From Nitrobacter sp963807355 (GTDB lineage: Bacteria > Pseudomonadota > Alphaproteobacteria > Rhizobiales > Xanthobacteraceae), in assembly GCA_963807355.1 (NCBI GenBank), contig CAWEBX010000021.1, positions 101,882-165,881 on the forward strand: 64,000 nt of DNA. The letters are read 5' to 3'. Positions 42,319 through 51,573 of the stretch are shown one piece after another. The position numbers and the translations under genes were made by a program. The notes beneath the pieces are model-generated. The model saw nothing but the letters and a program-made list of their open reading frames with translations. It had not been told where the DNA came from and ran no database searches. Every line of letters starts with the position of its first letter. Positions within the stretch are counted from its first letter, which is position 1.

Positions 42319-44235
42319 ATGCGAACGGTCGTCGTCCTAGCCGCATCTTCAGCGACAAACGCGAAGCGTTTACGCGGGAATGACAGCAATAGTGAATTTG
42401 GTGCAACCGGGCAGTTTCAGTCCTTGCTTGATCGAACGCAGCCTGATTTGAATCCCGAGACCGAGGACACCTCACAAGTCCTGGCGGCGGAAGGTCTTGC
42501 CGATCAGGCCCAACGGACGCCGCCCTGGCAACGGCCGCTTGGCTGGCTGAGGAGCGCAGGCCAGTTTCTCTTCACGCTCAGCTTTTCGAGCCTGACCCGC
42601 CGCATCGTATCGCTTAATCTCGCCGGTCTGATCGCGCTGGTCGCCAGCATTCTCTATCTCTCGCAATTCCGCGCCGGCCTGATCGATGCGCGCGCGCAAA
42701 GTCTGCTGGTACAGGGCGAGATCATAGCCAGCGCCATTGCCGCCTCGGCCACGGTCGAGACCAACACGATTACAATCGATACGGATCGCCTGCTCGATCT
42801 CAAGCCCGGCGAGAGCTATGGGGCACCGGACGAAATTTCAGGGCTGGACTTTCCAATCAATCCTGAGCGGGTCGCTCCCGTGCTGCGGCGGCTGATCTCT
42901 CCGACCAAGACCCGGGCGCGCATCTACGATCGCGACGGAGTATTGATTCTCGACAGCCGCAGCCTCTTTCGCCGCGGCGACGTCATACGTTTCGAACTGC
43001 CGCCCCCGACCGCCGTCAAGCCGGGTTTCATAGAACGCACCACGATCGCGATCCGCACCTGGCTCAATCGCGGCGATCTTCCGCTCTATCGTGAGCTCGG
43101 TCCCGAAAACGGCAACGGCTATCAGGAGGTTGCGCAGTCGTTAAAGGGTGAGAAATCCAGCATGGTGCGCATTAACGATCGGGGCGAAATCATCGTTTCG
43201 GTCGCCGTTCCGGTCGAACGCCCCCGCTCCACCATTTTCGGCTCGCTGATGCTATCCACGCAAGGCGACGATATCGACCAGATGGTCATGGCGGAACGGC
43301 TGGCAATCCTGAAAGTATTCGGCGTTGCCATGATCGTCATGATCGTGCTGTCGCTGCTGCTCGCAAGCACCATCGCCGGACCGGTACGACGGCTCGCAGA
43401 CAGTGCGGAGCGTGTGCGACGCCGTATCAAGACGCGCATCGAGATTCCCGACTTCACTCGCCGCCGCGACGAAATCGGTCACCTATCCGGCGCGCTGCGC
43501 GACATGACCGACGCGCTCTACAACCGTATCGAGGCGATCGAGACCTTCGCGGCCGACGTTTCCCATGAACTGAAAAATCCCCTCACCTCGCTGCGCTCCG
43601 CGGTGGAGACCCTGCCGCTCGCGAAGACCGACACCAGCCGCAGCCGACTACTGGAAGTCATCGAGCACGATGTCCGCCGGCTTGATCGACTGATCTCCGA
43701 CATATCCGACGCAAGCCAACTCGACGCCGAGCTACAACGGCAGGATGAGGCGCCCGTCGATATCCAGCGTCTTTTGACCATGCTTATATCGGTCGCGAAC
43801 GAAACCAAACTCGGCCGCGACATCAGTGTCGACGTGCGCTTCGAAGGCAGTCGCACCTTCTCGGTGCCGGGGCATGACTTGCGACTAGGGCAGGTGATAT
43901 CCAACCTCCTGACCAATGCTCAATCGTTTTCGAAACCCGGCGGCCGTGTGCGCATCGTGTGTCGCCGCTTGAAATCCGAAATCGAGATCGTCGTGGACGA
44001 CGACGGTCCCGGCATTCGCCCCGACGCGTTGGAGCGCGTGTTCGAACGCTTCTACACCGACCGACCCGACCAGGGTTTCGGTCAGAACTCCGGGCTTGGC
44101 CTTTCGATTTCGAAACAGATCATCGAAGCGCATCGCGGACGGATCTGGGCTGAAAACCGCCCCGGACCGACTGATGCCCATGGCGACATCCGGATCGCCG
44201 GCGCGCGTTTCATCGTCCGGCTTCCCGCGTCATGA
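42319..44235 (+). CDS. chvG: Sensor histidine kinase ChvG
   Basis: 638-residue membrane kinase. A helix near residue 95 (LAGLIALVASILYLSQF), a periplasmic domain of about 220 residues, a second helix (VFGVAMIVMIVLSLLLA), a HAMP domain, the HisKA site FAADVSHELKNPLTSLR and the HATPase boxes SNLLTNAQSF, VDDDGPGI and GLGLSISKQI. In relatives periplasmic ExoR holds the sensor off. The N-terminal 60 residues before the first helix are poorly conserved, so the true start may lie downstream of 42319. Its stop overlaps the HPr kinase gene (ATGA). Confidence 0.93.
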   Translation: MRTVVVLAASSATNAKRLRGNDSNSEFGATGQFQSLLDRTQPDLNPETEDTSQVLAAEGLADQAQRTPPWQRPLGWLRSAGQFLFTLSFSSLTRRIVSLNLAGLIALVASILYLSQFRAGLIDARAQSLLVQGEIIASAIAASATVETNTITIDTDRLLDLKPGESYGAPDEISGLDFPINPERVAPVLRRLISPTKTRARIYDRDGVLILDSRSLFRRGDVIRFELPPPTAVKPGFIERTTIAIRTWLNRGDLPLYRELGPENGNGYQEVAQSLKGEKSSMVRINDRGEIIVSVAVPVERPRSTIFGSLMLSTQGDDIDQMVMAERLAILKVFGVAMIVMIVLSLLLASTIAGPVRRLADSAERVRRRIKTRIEIPDFTRRRDEIGHLSGALRDMTDALYNRIEAIETFAADVSHELKNPLTSLRSAVETLPLAKTDTSRSRLLEVIEHDVRRLDRLISDISDASQLDAELQRQDEAPVDIQRLLTMLISVANETKLGRDISVDVRFEGSRTFSVPGHDLRLGQVISNLLTNAQSFSKPGGRVRIVCRRLKSEIEIVVDDDGPGIRPDALERVFERFYTDRPDQGFGQNSGLGLSISKQIIEAHRGRIWAENRPGPTDAHGDIRIAGARFIVRLPAS

Positions 44236-44759
44236 TCGCGTCGTCCGGACCGACGATCCATGGCTCCGCGGTTCTGGTGGGAGATCGCGCCGTTCTGATC
44301 CGCGGCCCCTCCGGCGCCGGCAAGTCTCGTCTCGCCTTCGACCTCATCCTCGCCGGCCGCAGCCGCCAGCTCCCCGTAACGACGCTGGTCGGCGATGACC
44401 GCCTCTTCGTGACGCCGCTTCATGATGGGCTACTCGTCAGGCCCGCGCCTGAGCTTGAGGGAATGATAGAAATCCGTGGGTTCGGGATTCGCCGGTGCGC
44501 TTTCGTTGCGGAGGCGCAGGTCGGCCTGGTGATCGATCTCGAGGCGCCCGACGCGGAGCGCTTGCCGCCGCCAAAAGCACTGCAAACCACCATATTAGGG
44601 GTCGATCTGGCCCGAATTCCGGTTGCAGCTACTTTTTCGCCACTTCCGATAGCCATCGCCGCGCTGACGACTATTCCGGGTTGCAGCGACACTCGTTCCA
44701 CCACCGATTGTCCGGAGGAATCCGGTAACCATATAAGTCCTACTACAGCCATGGAGTAA
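44232..44759 (+). CDS. hprK: HPr kinase/phosphorylase, short alphaproteobacterial type
   Basis: 175 residues; only the C-terminal kinase domain of classical HprK is present, as usual in alphaproteobacteria. Walker A is LIRGPSGAGKSRLAFDL, followed by GDDRLFV and IEIRGFGIRR, which match HprK metal- and substrate-binding regions. It phosphorylates a Ser on HPr. It overlaps chvG by four bases and is followed by EIIA and HPr genes, linking the PTS to the two-component system. The last 25 residues (rich in Thr/Ser/Cys) do not resemble the family and may come from drifted sequence. Confidence 0.92.
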   Translation: MIASSGPTIHGSAVLVGDRAVLIRGPSGAGKSRLAFDLILAGRSRQLPVTTLVGDDRLFVTPLHDGLLVRPAPELEGMIEIRGFGIRRCAFVAEAQVGLVIDLEAPDAERLPPPKALQTTILGVDLARIPVAATFSPLPIAIAALTTIPGCSDTRSTTDCPEESGNHISPTTAME

Positions 44760-44888
44760 ACCATCCCGGCTTTCAGAGCGGACCCGCTTTTCAGGGAAAA
44801 ACCTAGCACTCCCCCTTGCGTGAGAGCTCTGGATGGTCAAAGTGGCCTGTTCGTGCGGTGCACCAAAAGCACCCGCGAGGAGTTTTCA

Positions 44889-45290
44889 ATGATTGGTCTG
44901 GTACTTGTGACCCACGGGCGCCTTGCCGATGAGTTCAAGGCGGCACTCGAACATGTAATGGGCCCGCAAAAGCAAATCGAAGCCATCACCATCGGCGCCG
45001 AGGACGATGCCGATCTGTGCCGGGGCGATATCATCGAAGCCGTCAATCGCGTCGACAGCGGCAACGGGGTTGCCATTCTCACCGACATGTTCGGCGGTAC
45101 GCCTTCAAACCTCGCGATCTCTTGCATGAGCCGGCCCAAGGTCGAGGTGCTCGCAGGCATCAACCTTCCCATGCTCGTGAAGCTTGCCAAGGTGCGCAAC
45201 GATCTCCCGTTGCCGGAAGCCATCGCGGCGGCGCAGGAAGCCGGACGCAAATACGTGACGATCGCCAGCCGGGTACTCGCCGGGAAATGA
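44889..45290 (+). CDS. PTS EIIA component, mannose family (EIIA-Man type)
   Basis: 133 residues with the phosphorylated His9 in MIGLVLVTHGRLADEF and ILTDMFGGTPSNLA near the middle. In alphaproteobacteria this orphan EIIA has no EIIB/EIIC permease partner and works in regulation; its phosphate comes from HPr. ATG at 44889 follows GAGGAG; the track start at 44820 lacks support. The stop overlaps the HPr start by four bases. Confidence 0.93.
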   Translation: MIGLVLVTHGRLADEFKAALEHVMGPQKQIEAITIGAEDDADLCRGDIIEAVNRVDSGNGVAILTDMFGGTPSNLAISCMSRPKVEVLAGINLPMLVKLAKVRNDLPLPEAIAAAQEAGRKYVTIASRVLAGK

Positions 45291-45628
45291 CCGGGCAGCC
45301 TGACGACGCAGCCTCCTCGGGTCCCCCACCGACGGTGAGCGAGGCATCTCCTACCGGAACGGTCTCCTGCGAAATTTCGATCATCAACAAGCGCGGCCTT
45401 CATGCGAGGGCGTCCGCGAAATTCGTACATCTGGTCGAACGCTTCGACGCCGACGTTAGCGTAACGCGCAATGGCGAGACGGTCGGAGGCAATTCGATCA
45501 TGGGATTGATGATGCTGTCCGCGGGAATCGGAACGACGATCATCGTTTCGGCAACTGGTCCTGAGGCGAAAGCGGCGGTCGACGCGATCACAGAGCTCGT
45601 CGGCAATAAATTCAACGAGGACGAGTGA
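45287..45628 (+). CDS. ptsH: Phosphocarrier protein HPr (NPr type)
   Basis: 113 residues. The HPr fold begins at about residue 27, with the phosphorylated His39 in NKRGLHARASAKFV and the Ser region NSIMGLMMLSAG. It receives phosphate from EI-Ntr (ptsP, 9101) and gives it to EIIA, while HprK can phosphorylate its Ser. A 25-residue disordered N-terminal extension precedes the domain. Translationally coupled to EIIA through ATGA. Confidence 0.93.
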   Translation: MTGQPDDAASSGPPPTVSEASPTGTVSCEISIINKRGLHARASAKFVHLVERFDADVSVTRNGETVGGNSIMGLMMLSAGIGTTIIVSATGPEAKAAVDAITELVGNKFNEDE

Positions 45629-45770
45629 TCGTCTTCTCACTCTTGCCCTTAAGACAGTCGTCAGAAAGCGTTTCCCGAGGTTGACGCTTGCTTGCCCGCC
45701 GTTCGGGCGGGTGCTATCCCGCGCCCCATGACGACCAGTGCCGCCGGTTTGCAGTTCCTGCAGCAATTGC

Positions 45771-45867
45771 AGCGTTTTTCGAGCGAAGTTTGCGCCGGTT
45801 CGAAAACGCATCAAATCACAATCAAGGAGCCCCGCTTCTGTTTCCATCAGAAGCGGAAAGGCTCTAG
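45771..45867 (+). repeat. Two-hairpin dispersed repeat upstream of lepA
   Basis: Plus-oriented copy with a shortened module A (agcgtttttcgagcgaagtt ... gaaaacgcatca) and a full module B (gagccccgcttctgtttcca, then tcagaagcggaaaggctct). It ends 11 bases before the lepA start, so it covers the lepA leader; the module B hairpin would sit close to the ribosome-binding site. Confidence 0.85.
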
Positions 45868-45878
45868 AGGTTGCCGTA

Positions 45879-47711
45879 ATGTCTGACGAGCTTCAAAAGC
45901 AGGGCACGCCCCCCACTGCAAGCATCCGCAACTTTTCCATCGTCGCCCATATCGATCATGGCAAGTCGACGCTGGCTGACCGCCTGATCCAGATAACCGG
46001 CGGCCTGACCGATCGAGAGATGGCGGGCAAGGAGCAGGTGCTCGATTCGATGGACATCGAGCGCGAGCGCGGCATCACCATCAAGGCGCAAACGGTGCGC
46101 CTGAAATACCGCGCCAGAGACGGCAAGGATTATGTCTTCAACCTGATGGATACGCCCGGACACGTCGACTTCGCTTACGAGGTTTCGCGTTCACTCGCTG
46201 CTTGTGAAGGTTCGCTACTGGTGGTGGATGCGAGCCAGGGCGTGGAGGCGCAAACGCTCGCCAACGTCTATCAGGCGCTCGACAACAACCACGAGATCGT
46301 GCCCGTCCTCAACAAGGTTGATCTGCCTGCGGCCGAGCCCGATAAGGTGAAGCAACAGATCGAGGACGTGATTGGAATCGACGCCTCGGACGCGGTGATG
46401 ATCTCGGCCAAAACCGGCCTTGGCGTGCCCGATGTCCTGGAGGCCATCGTCACCCGGCTGCCGCCGCCGAAAGGCGACCGCGACGCCACGCTGAAAGCGC
46501 TCCTGGTCGATAGCTGGTACGACGTCTATCTCGGCGTCGTCGTGCTGATCCGCATCATCGACGGCGTGCTCAAGAAGGGCAGCCGCATCCGCATGATGGG
46601 CACTAACGCGGCTTACGATGTCGAGCGCGTGGGCTTCTTCACGCCGAAAATGCAACAGGTCGACGAACTCGGCCCCGGCGAGATCGGCTTTATCACAGCC
46701 GCCATCAAGGAAGTCGCAGACACCCGCGTCGGCGACACCATCACCGACGACCGTCGACCGGTGGCGGAGATGCTGCCCGGCTTCAAGCCGGCGATTCCCG
46801 TGGTATTCTGCGGCCTGTTCCCGGTGGACGCCGACGATTTCGAGACGCTGCGTGCCGCGATGGGCAAGCTGCGTCTCAACGACGCCAGCTTCTCATTTGA
46901 AATGGAAACCTCCGCCGCGCTCGGCTTCGGCTTTCGCTGCGGCTTCCTCGGCCTGTTGCATCTTGAGATCATCCAGGAACGGCTCTCCCGGGAGTTCGAT
47001 CTCAACCTGATCGCGACCGCCCCGAGCGTCATCTACAAGATGAAACTGACCGACGGCGGCGAGATCGAGATCCACAATCCGATCGACATGCCGGACGTGG
47101 TGAAGATCGCCGAGATCGAGGAGCCGTGGATCGAGGCCACCATCCTTACGCCCGACGATTATCTCGGCAGCGTGCTGAAGCTTTGCCAGGATCGCCGTGG
47201 CGTGCAGAAAGAACTCACCTACGTCGGCGCGCGCGCGATGGTGAAATACGATCTGCCGCTCAACGAAGTCGTGTTCGACTTTTACGACCGGCTCAAGTCC
47301 GTCTCCAAGGGCTACGCCTCATTCGATTATCACCTCACCGATTACAAGCCAGCCGATCTCGTGAAGATGCAGATCCTCGTCAACGGCGAGCCGGTCGATG
47401 CGCTGTCCATGCTGGTGCATCGCACCCGCGCCGAAGGCCGCGGCCGCGCCATGGTCGAGAAGATGAAAGAGCTGATCCCGCCGCACATGTTCCAGATTCC
47501 GATCCAGGCGGCAATCGGAGGCAAGGTCATCGCGCGCGAGACGGTGCGTGCATTGCGTAAGGACGTCACCGCGAAGTGCTACGGCGGCGATGTCAGCCGC
47601 AAGAGAAAACTTCTCGAGAAGCAGAAGGAAGGCAAGAAGAAGATGCGGCAGTTCGGCAAGGTCGATATTCCGCAGGAAGCCTTCATCGCCGCGCTAAAGG
47701 TCGATAGCTGA
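45879..47711 (+). CDS. lepA: Translation elongation factor 4 (LepA)
   Basis: 610-residue ribosome-associated GTPase that acts on stalled or initiating ribosomes. G1 is IVAHIDHGKSTLADR, followed by DTPGHVDF and NKVDLPAAEP; EF-G-like domains and the LepA-specific C-terminal domain (KCYGGDVSRKRKLLEKQKEG) are complete. The start at MSDELQKQGTPPTA (45879) lies just after a repeat element; 47 in-frame codons upstream are repeat-derived. Confidence 0.97.
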   Translation: MSDELQKQGTPPTASIRNFSIVAHIDHGKSTLADRLIQITGGLTDREMAGKEQVLDSMDIERERGITIKAQTVRLKYRARDGKDYVFNLMDTPGHVDFAYEVSRSLAACEGSLLVVDASQGVEAQTLANVYQALDNNHEIVPVLNKVDLPAAEPDKVKQQIEDVIGIDASDAVMISAKTGLGVPDVLEAIVTRLPPPKGDRDATLKALLVDSWYDVYLGVVVLIRIIDGVLKKGSRIRMMGTNAAYDVERVGFFTPKMQQVDELGPGEIGFITAAIKEVADTRVGDTITDDRRPVAEMLPGFKPAIPVVFCGLFPVDADDFETLRAAMGKLRLNDASFSFEMETSAALGFGFRCGFLGLLHLEIIQERLSREFDLNLIATAPSVIYKMKLTDGGEIEIHNPIDMPDVVKIAEIEEPWIEATILTPDDYLGSVLKLCQDRRGVQKELTYVGARAMVKYDLPLNEVVFDFYDRLKSVSKGYASFDYHLTDYKPADLVKMQILVNGEPVDALSMLVHRTRAEGRGRAMVEKMKELIPPHMFQIPIQAAIGGKVIARETVRALRKDVTAKCYGGDVSRKRKLLEKQKEGKKKMRQFGKVDIPQEAFIAALKVDS

Positions 47712-47744
47712 TGCTTCACATTCAGCCCCAAAAGATGGTGGGGC

Positions 47745-47848
47745 TATAGCGTTTTCGAGCGAAGTGGATACCGGTTCGCGTGAAGAAAACGCGTCAGATT
47801 AGAACCTGGGAGCTCCGCTTCTGATTCCATCAGAAGCGGAAGGCTCTG
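47745..47848 (+). repeat. Two-hairpin dispersed repeat downstream of lepA
   Basis: The clearest copy: module A ctatagcgttttcgagcgaa ... gaagaaaacgcgtcagat, and module B gagctccgcttctgattcca then tcagaagcggaaggctct, in plus orientation. It lies between lepA and the next gene. Confidence 0.88.
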
Positions 47849-47927
47849 ACACCGCAGCGCGACTGCCAGGAACCCTCGCAACCGCCGGACGTTTCGATTC
47901 CGCCAAAACGCAACCCAGAGAATCATC

Positions 47928-48266
47928 ATGCCGCGCGGTGACAAGTCAGCCTATACAGGCAAACAAAAACGCAAGGCCGAGCATATCGAGGAAGGATACG
48001 AGAAGCGCGGGGTGAAGAAGGAGGAAGCCGAGCGCCGGGCGTGGGCGACCGTCAACAAGGAGAGCGGCGGCGGCAAGAAGAGCGGCTCGGGCCGCGGCCG
48101 CAAGACCACGAACGTCTCATCGAAGCGCGGTGGCAAACGCGGCGGTAAGGCTTCGGCCACCCATCCCGCAGCCGATCGGTCGCGCTCAGCGAAAAAGGCC
48201 GCGGCGACCCGCAAGCGCAATGCCGCAAAGCGCTCTCCGGCCAGGAAAGCCGCCGGCAAGCGATAA
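47928..48266 (+). CDS. Small basic protein of the plasmid-stabilisation-annotated family
   Basis: 112 residues. The N-terminal MPRGDKSAYTGKQKRKAEHI plus EEGYEKRGVKKEEAERRAWATVNK is conserved in many soil proteobacteria under the name plasmid stabilisation protein, although no such role is proven. The C-terminal half is a Lys/Arg/Ser/Ala-rich tail with SGRGRK and KRNAAKRSPARKAAGKR, likely to bind nucleic acid. Monocistronic, after a dispersed repeat. Confidence 0.8.
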   Translation: MPRGDKSAYTGKQKRKAEHIEEGYEKRGVKKEEAERRAWATVNKESGGGKKSGSGRGRKTTNVSSKRGGKRGGKASATHPAADRSRSAKKAAATRKRNAAKRSPARKAAGKR

Positions 48267-48402
48267 CGGCCCTTGCCACGAGCCCGGATCGACAGCCCGT
48301 GGTGGCAACCGGGGCACCTACGGCGCGGGGCTATGACTGACCTGAATCTTGGCGGTCGCGGAACTGAAGTCCGACGGATTCAGCCAAAGCCGTCCGGCAT
48401 CG

Positions 48403-48457
48403 TTCGACGCGTTTCGATATGCGAACGGGGTATCCACATCGCTCGAAAGCGCTATAG
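48403..48457 (-). repeat. Partial dispersed repeat upstream of mepA
   Basis: A degenerate minus-oriented module A (gacgcgtttcgatatgcgaa ... atcgctcgaaagcgctatag) that ends 11 bases before the mepA start. Confidence 0.65.
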
Positions 48458-48468
48458 AATCGCCTCTC

Positions 48469-49431
48469 ATGAATGGCCGCGCGATTCTATTCGTGTTTCT
48501 ACTGTCCACGTTCGCCGCCTCCGGCGGTGGCGCGCTGGTGCCCAGCGCGATCGCGCAAGACAAAGGCACGCTGCACCCGAAACCGCTGCCGCCATTGGCC
48601 AATCCCGAAGACCCCGCATTGGCCGCCAAGCAACTGTTCGGCCGCAAGACGCTTCCGGCTGCCGGCGCGCCATACGTCATCGGCTATTATGCGCGGGGCT
48701 GCATGGCCGGGGCCGAGGCGCTGCCGATCACCGGGCCGACCTGGCAGGTGATGCGACTGTCGCGCAACCGCAACTGGGCGCATCCGGCTATGGTGGCGTT
48801 GCTTGAACGACTATCGGGGAAGGCGCGCAAAGACGCCGGCTGGCCGGGGCTTCTGGTCGGCGACATGGCCCAACCGCGCGGCGGTCCGATGCTTTCCGGT
48901 CATGCCAGCCACCAAATCGGACTCGATGCCGACGTCTGGCTCACGCCAATGCCGGACCGGCTTTTGTCGCGCAACGAGCGCGAGGAGATGTCCGCGGTCA
49001 TGATGGTGCGCCACGACCGCCTGGATATCGATCCCCACGCCTGGACGCCGAGTCATCTCAGCGTCATCCGTGCCGCCGCCAGGGAGCCGTCGGTCGAACG
49101 CATTTTCGTCAATGCCGCGATCAAGAAGGCGCTGTGCCGCGAGGCCAAAGGCGACCGCAGTTGGCTCTCGAAGATTCGCCCCATGTACGGCCACGACTAT
49201 CACTTCCATATTCGCATCAAGTGTCCGCCGGGCAATCCTCAGTGCGAATCCCAAACTCCGCCAGAGCCGACAGACGGATGCGCCGCGCACGATCTGGCCT
49301 ATTGGTTCAGCGACGCCGTGCTGCATCCGAAACCGCCGAAGGTGCCGCCGAAGCCAAAACCCCCGATCACGTTGTCACAACTACCCGCGAACTGCCGTCA
49401 GGTTCTGGCTGCGCCGGATGCCAGCCAATAG
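48469..49431 (+). CDS. mepA: Penicillin-insensitive murein endopeptidase MepA
   Basis: 320 residues. A signal peptide (MNGRAILFVFLLSTFAASGG, processed near SAIAQD) sends it to the periplasm, where MepA cuts DD- and LD-crosslinks in peptidoglycan. The LAS-family metal motifs are H-x6-D in GHASHQIGLDADVW and HDYHFHIRIKCP. The C-terminus is Pro/Lys-rich with two Cys pairs. Start 48469 removes 40 repeat-derived codons. Confidence 0.93.
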   Translation: MNGRAILFVFLLSTFAASGGGALVPSAIAQDKGTLHPKPLPPLANPEDPALAAKQLFGRKTLPAAGAPYVIGYYARGCMAGAEALPITGPTWQVMRLSRNRNWAHPAMVALLERLSGKARKDAGWPGLLVGDMAQPRGGPMLSGHASHQIGLDADVWLTPMPDRLLSRNEREEMSAVMMVRHDRLDIDPHAWTPSHLSVIRAAAREPSVERIFVNAAIKKALCREAKGDRSWLSKIRPMYGHDYHFHIRIKCPPGNPQCESQTPPEPTDGCAAHDLAYWFSDAVLHPKPPKVPPKPKPPITLSQLPANCRQVLAAPDASQ

Positions 49432-49750
49432 CAGTCGCCACGAAGGATGTGTCCGGGGAATTCATGACCGCCCACGGCCGTTGGCGGAACAGAGTCGGCT
49501 CGCCTTCTTGCGCCTGGAAACGCTAAAGGTTAGCGGCTCAGCCAGAGTCTACATCCACCTCGCCTTTCAAAAAAACCAGTGGCCACCGCTCTTTACGTAC
49601 GCATCGTACGGCTGATACTGTCGTCAAAGCGATCTTTCCGGCTGGCCGTAAGCCTCCTGGAAACCATGGAACGGCGCTTCCACTGATCGTTATGTCAATC
49701 CCTTGCATCGTCTGCGCGGTCACTCGCGTCGGACCGATTTGGAGCGCCTT
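49432..49750. other. Gap between mepA and modA with a ModE-like half site
   Basis: About 320 bp without a gene-like frame. At 49686-49696 atcgttatgtc matches the left half of the ModE operator (ATCGNTATATA) at 8 of 10 specified positions; the right half, expected about 20 bases on, is poorly matched (ttgcatcgtc). A small palindrome gtacgcatcgtacg lies at about 49599. The modA promoter should be here. Confidence 0.35.
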
Positions 49751-50575
49751 ATGACGATATTCACCCGTTCATTGTTCTCGGCATTGCTGATCGGTGCCCT
49801 CCTCGCCGTGCCGGCCGCTGCCAAGGATGCCAAACCCTCGGCCATGGCGCCCGCCGCCGCACAGGACAAGACGCTGACCGTGTTCGCAGCCGCCTCAATG
49901 AAGAACGCGCTTGACGAGGTCGACAACGCCTACACCGCAAAGTCCGGCGTAAAGATCATTGCGAGCTATGCGGCGAGTTCGGCGCTTGCCAAGCAGATCG
50001 AACAGGGTGCGCCGGCCGATGTTTTCATGTCAGCCGATACAACGTGGATGGACTACGTGAACAACAAGAAGGCCATCAACGAGCCGACGCGCGTTGACCT
50101 GCTCGGCAACAGCATCGTGCTGATCGCGCCGAAGGATTCGAAGATCGACAAAGTCACCATCGACCAAGGCTTTGATCTTGCCAAGCTCGCAGGCGACGGC
50201 AAGGTCACGACGGGCGATGTCAAGTCCGTACCCGTCGGCAAATATGCCAAGGCGGCACTGGAAAAGCTCGGCGCATGGGCCGCGGTAGAACCGAAAATGG
50301 CGATGGCGGAGAACGTTCGCGCAGCGCTGGCGCTAGTGGCGCGAAAGGAAGCCGTGCTTGGCATCGTCTATTCAACCGACGCCAAGGTCGAACCCGGCGT
50401 GAAGATCGTCGCCACATTCCCGGCGAACTCGCATCCACCGATCGTCTATCCGGTCGCGACGACCTCCACCGCTCATAAGGACGCAGCGGATTATCTTGCT
50501 TTCCTGCGCAGTTCGGAAGCCAAGGCGATCTTCGAGAAATACGGCTTCTCGTTCCTGGTCAGCCCGACAACCTAA
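49751..50575 (+). CDS. modA: Molybdate ABC transporter substrate-binding protein
   Basis: 274 residues. A signal peptide (MTIFTRSLFSALLIGALLAV, cleaved near PAAAKDA) directs it to the periplasm. The mature domain has LTVFAAASMKNALDEVD, SYAASSALAKQIEQGAPADV and MAMAENVRAALALVARKEA, all typical of ModA and of its oxyanion-binding Ser residues. It delivers molybdate (or tungstate) to ModB/ModC. The upstream in-frame start at 49703 lacks a signal sequence. Confidence 0.95.
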   Translation: MTIFTRSLFSALLIGALLAVPAAAKDAKPSAMAPAAAQDKTLTVFAAASMKNALDEVDNAYTAKSGVKIIASYAASSALAKQIEQGAPADVFMSADTTWMDYVNNKKAINEPTRVDLLGNSIVLIAPKDSKIDKVTIDQGFDLAKLAGDGKVTTGDVKSVPVGKYAKAALEKLGAWAAVEPKMAMAENVRAALALVARKEAVLGIVYSTDAKVEPGVKIVATFPANSHPPIVYPVATTSTAHKDAADYLAFLRSSEAKAIFEKYGFSFLVSPTT

Positions 50576-50875
50576 AACTGAATACAACCCAAAACTGAAT
50601 AATGTCGCCATCGCCCTCCCTCCCCCGCTTGCGGGGGAGGGTTAGGGTGGAGGAATGCTTCGTCGCAGTCAGGACGGCGCTAGCGCATGATCTGCCAAAG
50701 TGTGAGCGGTTGGTGAAAAGATCATGCGCATTCTGATATTTTTTGAAGCGCGATCGTATGCGAAACCGGAATCCACTTTGCTGATCGCGCTCCAGGTGTC
50801 GTCCTTGAGCCAAAAGCAAAATTGGAAACCAATTTTAGTTCGACCTCGTCATGACAAAAACATTACCGAGTCCTC
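50576..50875. repeat. Two palindromic repeats between modA and modB
   Basis: At 50618-50641 is a perfect 11-bp stem ccctcccccgc/gcgggggaggg with a two-base loop. From about 50680 to 50815 is a different element containing gcgcatgatctgccaaagtg ... aaaagatcatgcgcattctg. The 300-bp insertion splits what is normally a compact modABC operon and could reduce downstream expression. Confidence 0.7.
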
Positions 50876-51571
50876 ATGTTTGATATCTCGCCAACCGAAT
50901 GGATAGCGATCCTGCTTTCGCTCAAGGTCTCGGTGGTCGCGACGCTGTTCGCGACACCGATCGGCATCGGATTGGCGTGGGCGCTGGCGCGGTATGAGTT
51001 CTGGGGCAAATCGATTATCGACGCCGCCGTTCATCTGCCGCTGGTGCTGCCTCCTGTCGTGACCGGCTATCTGCTGCTTCTGACCTTCGGCAGGCGCGGG
51101 CTGGTCGGCGAATGGCTTGCCGATCACCTCGGGATCGTTTTCGCATTTCGCTGGACCGGCGCAGCGCTTGCCTGCGGCGTGATGTCGTTCCCGCTGCTGG
51201 TACGGCCGATCCGGCTGTCGATCGAAGCCGTCGACCGGCGGCTGGAACAGGCCGCGAGCACGCTCGGGGCTTCGACATGGCAGGTCTTCGCCACCGTGAC
51301 GCTGCCGCTGGCGTTGCCGGGCATTCTGGCCGGCATGGTGCTCGGCTTTGCGAAAGCGATCGGCGAATTCGGCGCGACCATCACATTCGTCTCCAATATT
51401 CCCGGTGAAACCCAGACCATTTCCGCGGCGATCTATTCGCTGATCCAGACGCCAGATGGGGATACGGCAGCGCTGCGGCTGGTGGTCGTGTCGATTGCCC
51501 TGTCCATGGCGGCGCTGGTCGCCTCTGAGCTGTTCGCACGGCGCGCGACACGTCGGCTGCACGGAAACTGA
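50876..51571 (+). CDS. modB: Molybdate ABC transporter permease
   Basis: 231-residue inner-membrane permease with about five helices. The EAA motif for contact with the ATPase is QAASTLGASTWQVFATVTLPLALPG, ending with GFAKAIGEFGATITFVSNIPG, a ModB-typical stretch. It forms the channel for molybdate with ModA and ModC. Its stop lies two bases before modC. Confidence 0.95.
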   Translation: MFDISPTEWIAILLSLKVSVVATLFATPIGIGLAWALARYEFWGKSIIDAAVHLPLVLPPVVTGYLLLLTFGRRGLVGEWLADHLGIVFAFRWTGAALACGVMSFPLLVRPIRLSIEAVDRRLEQAASTLGASTWQVFATVTLPLALPGILAGMVLGFAKAIGEFGATITFVSNIPGETQTISAAIYSLIQTPDGDTAALRLVVVSIALSMAALVASELFARRATRRLHGN

Positions 51572-51573
51572 TC

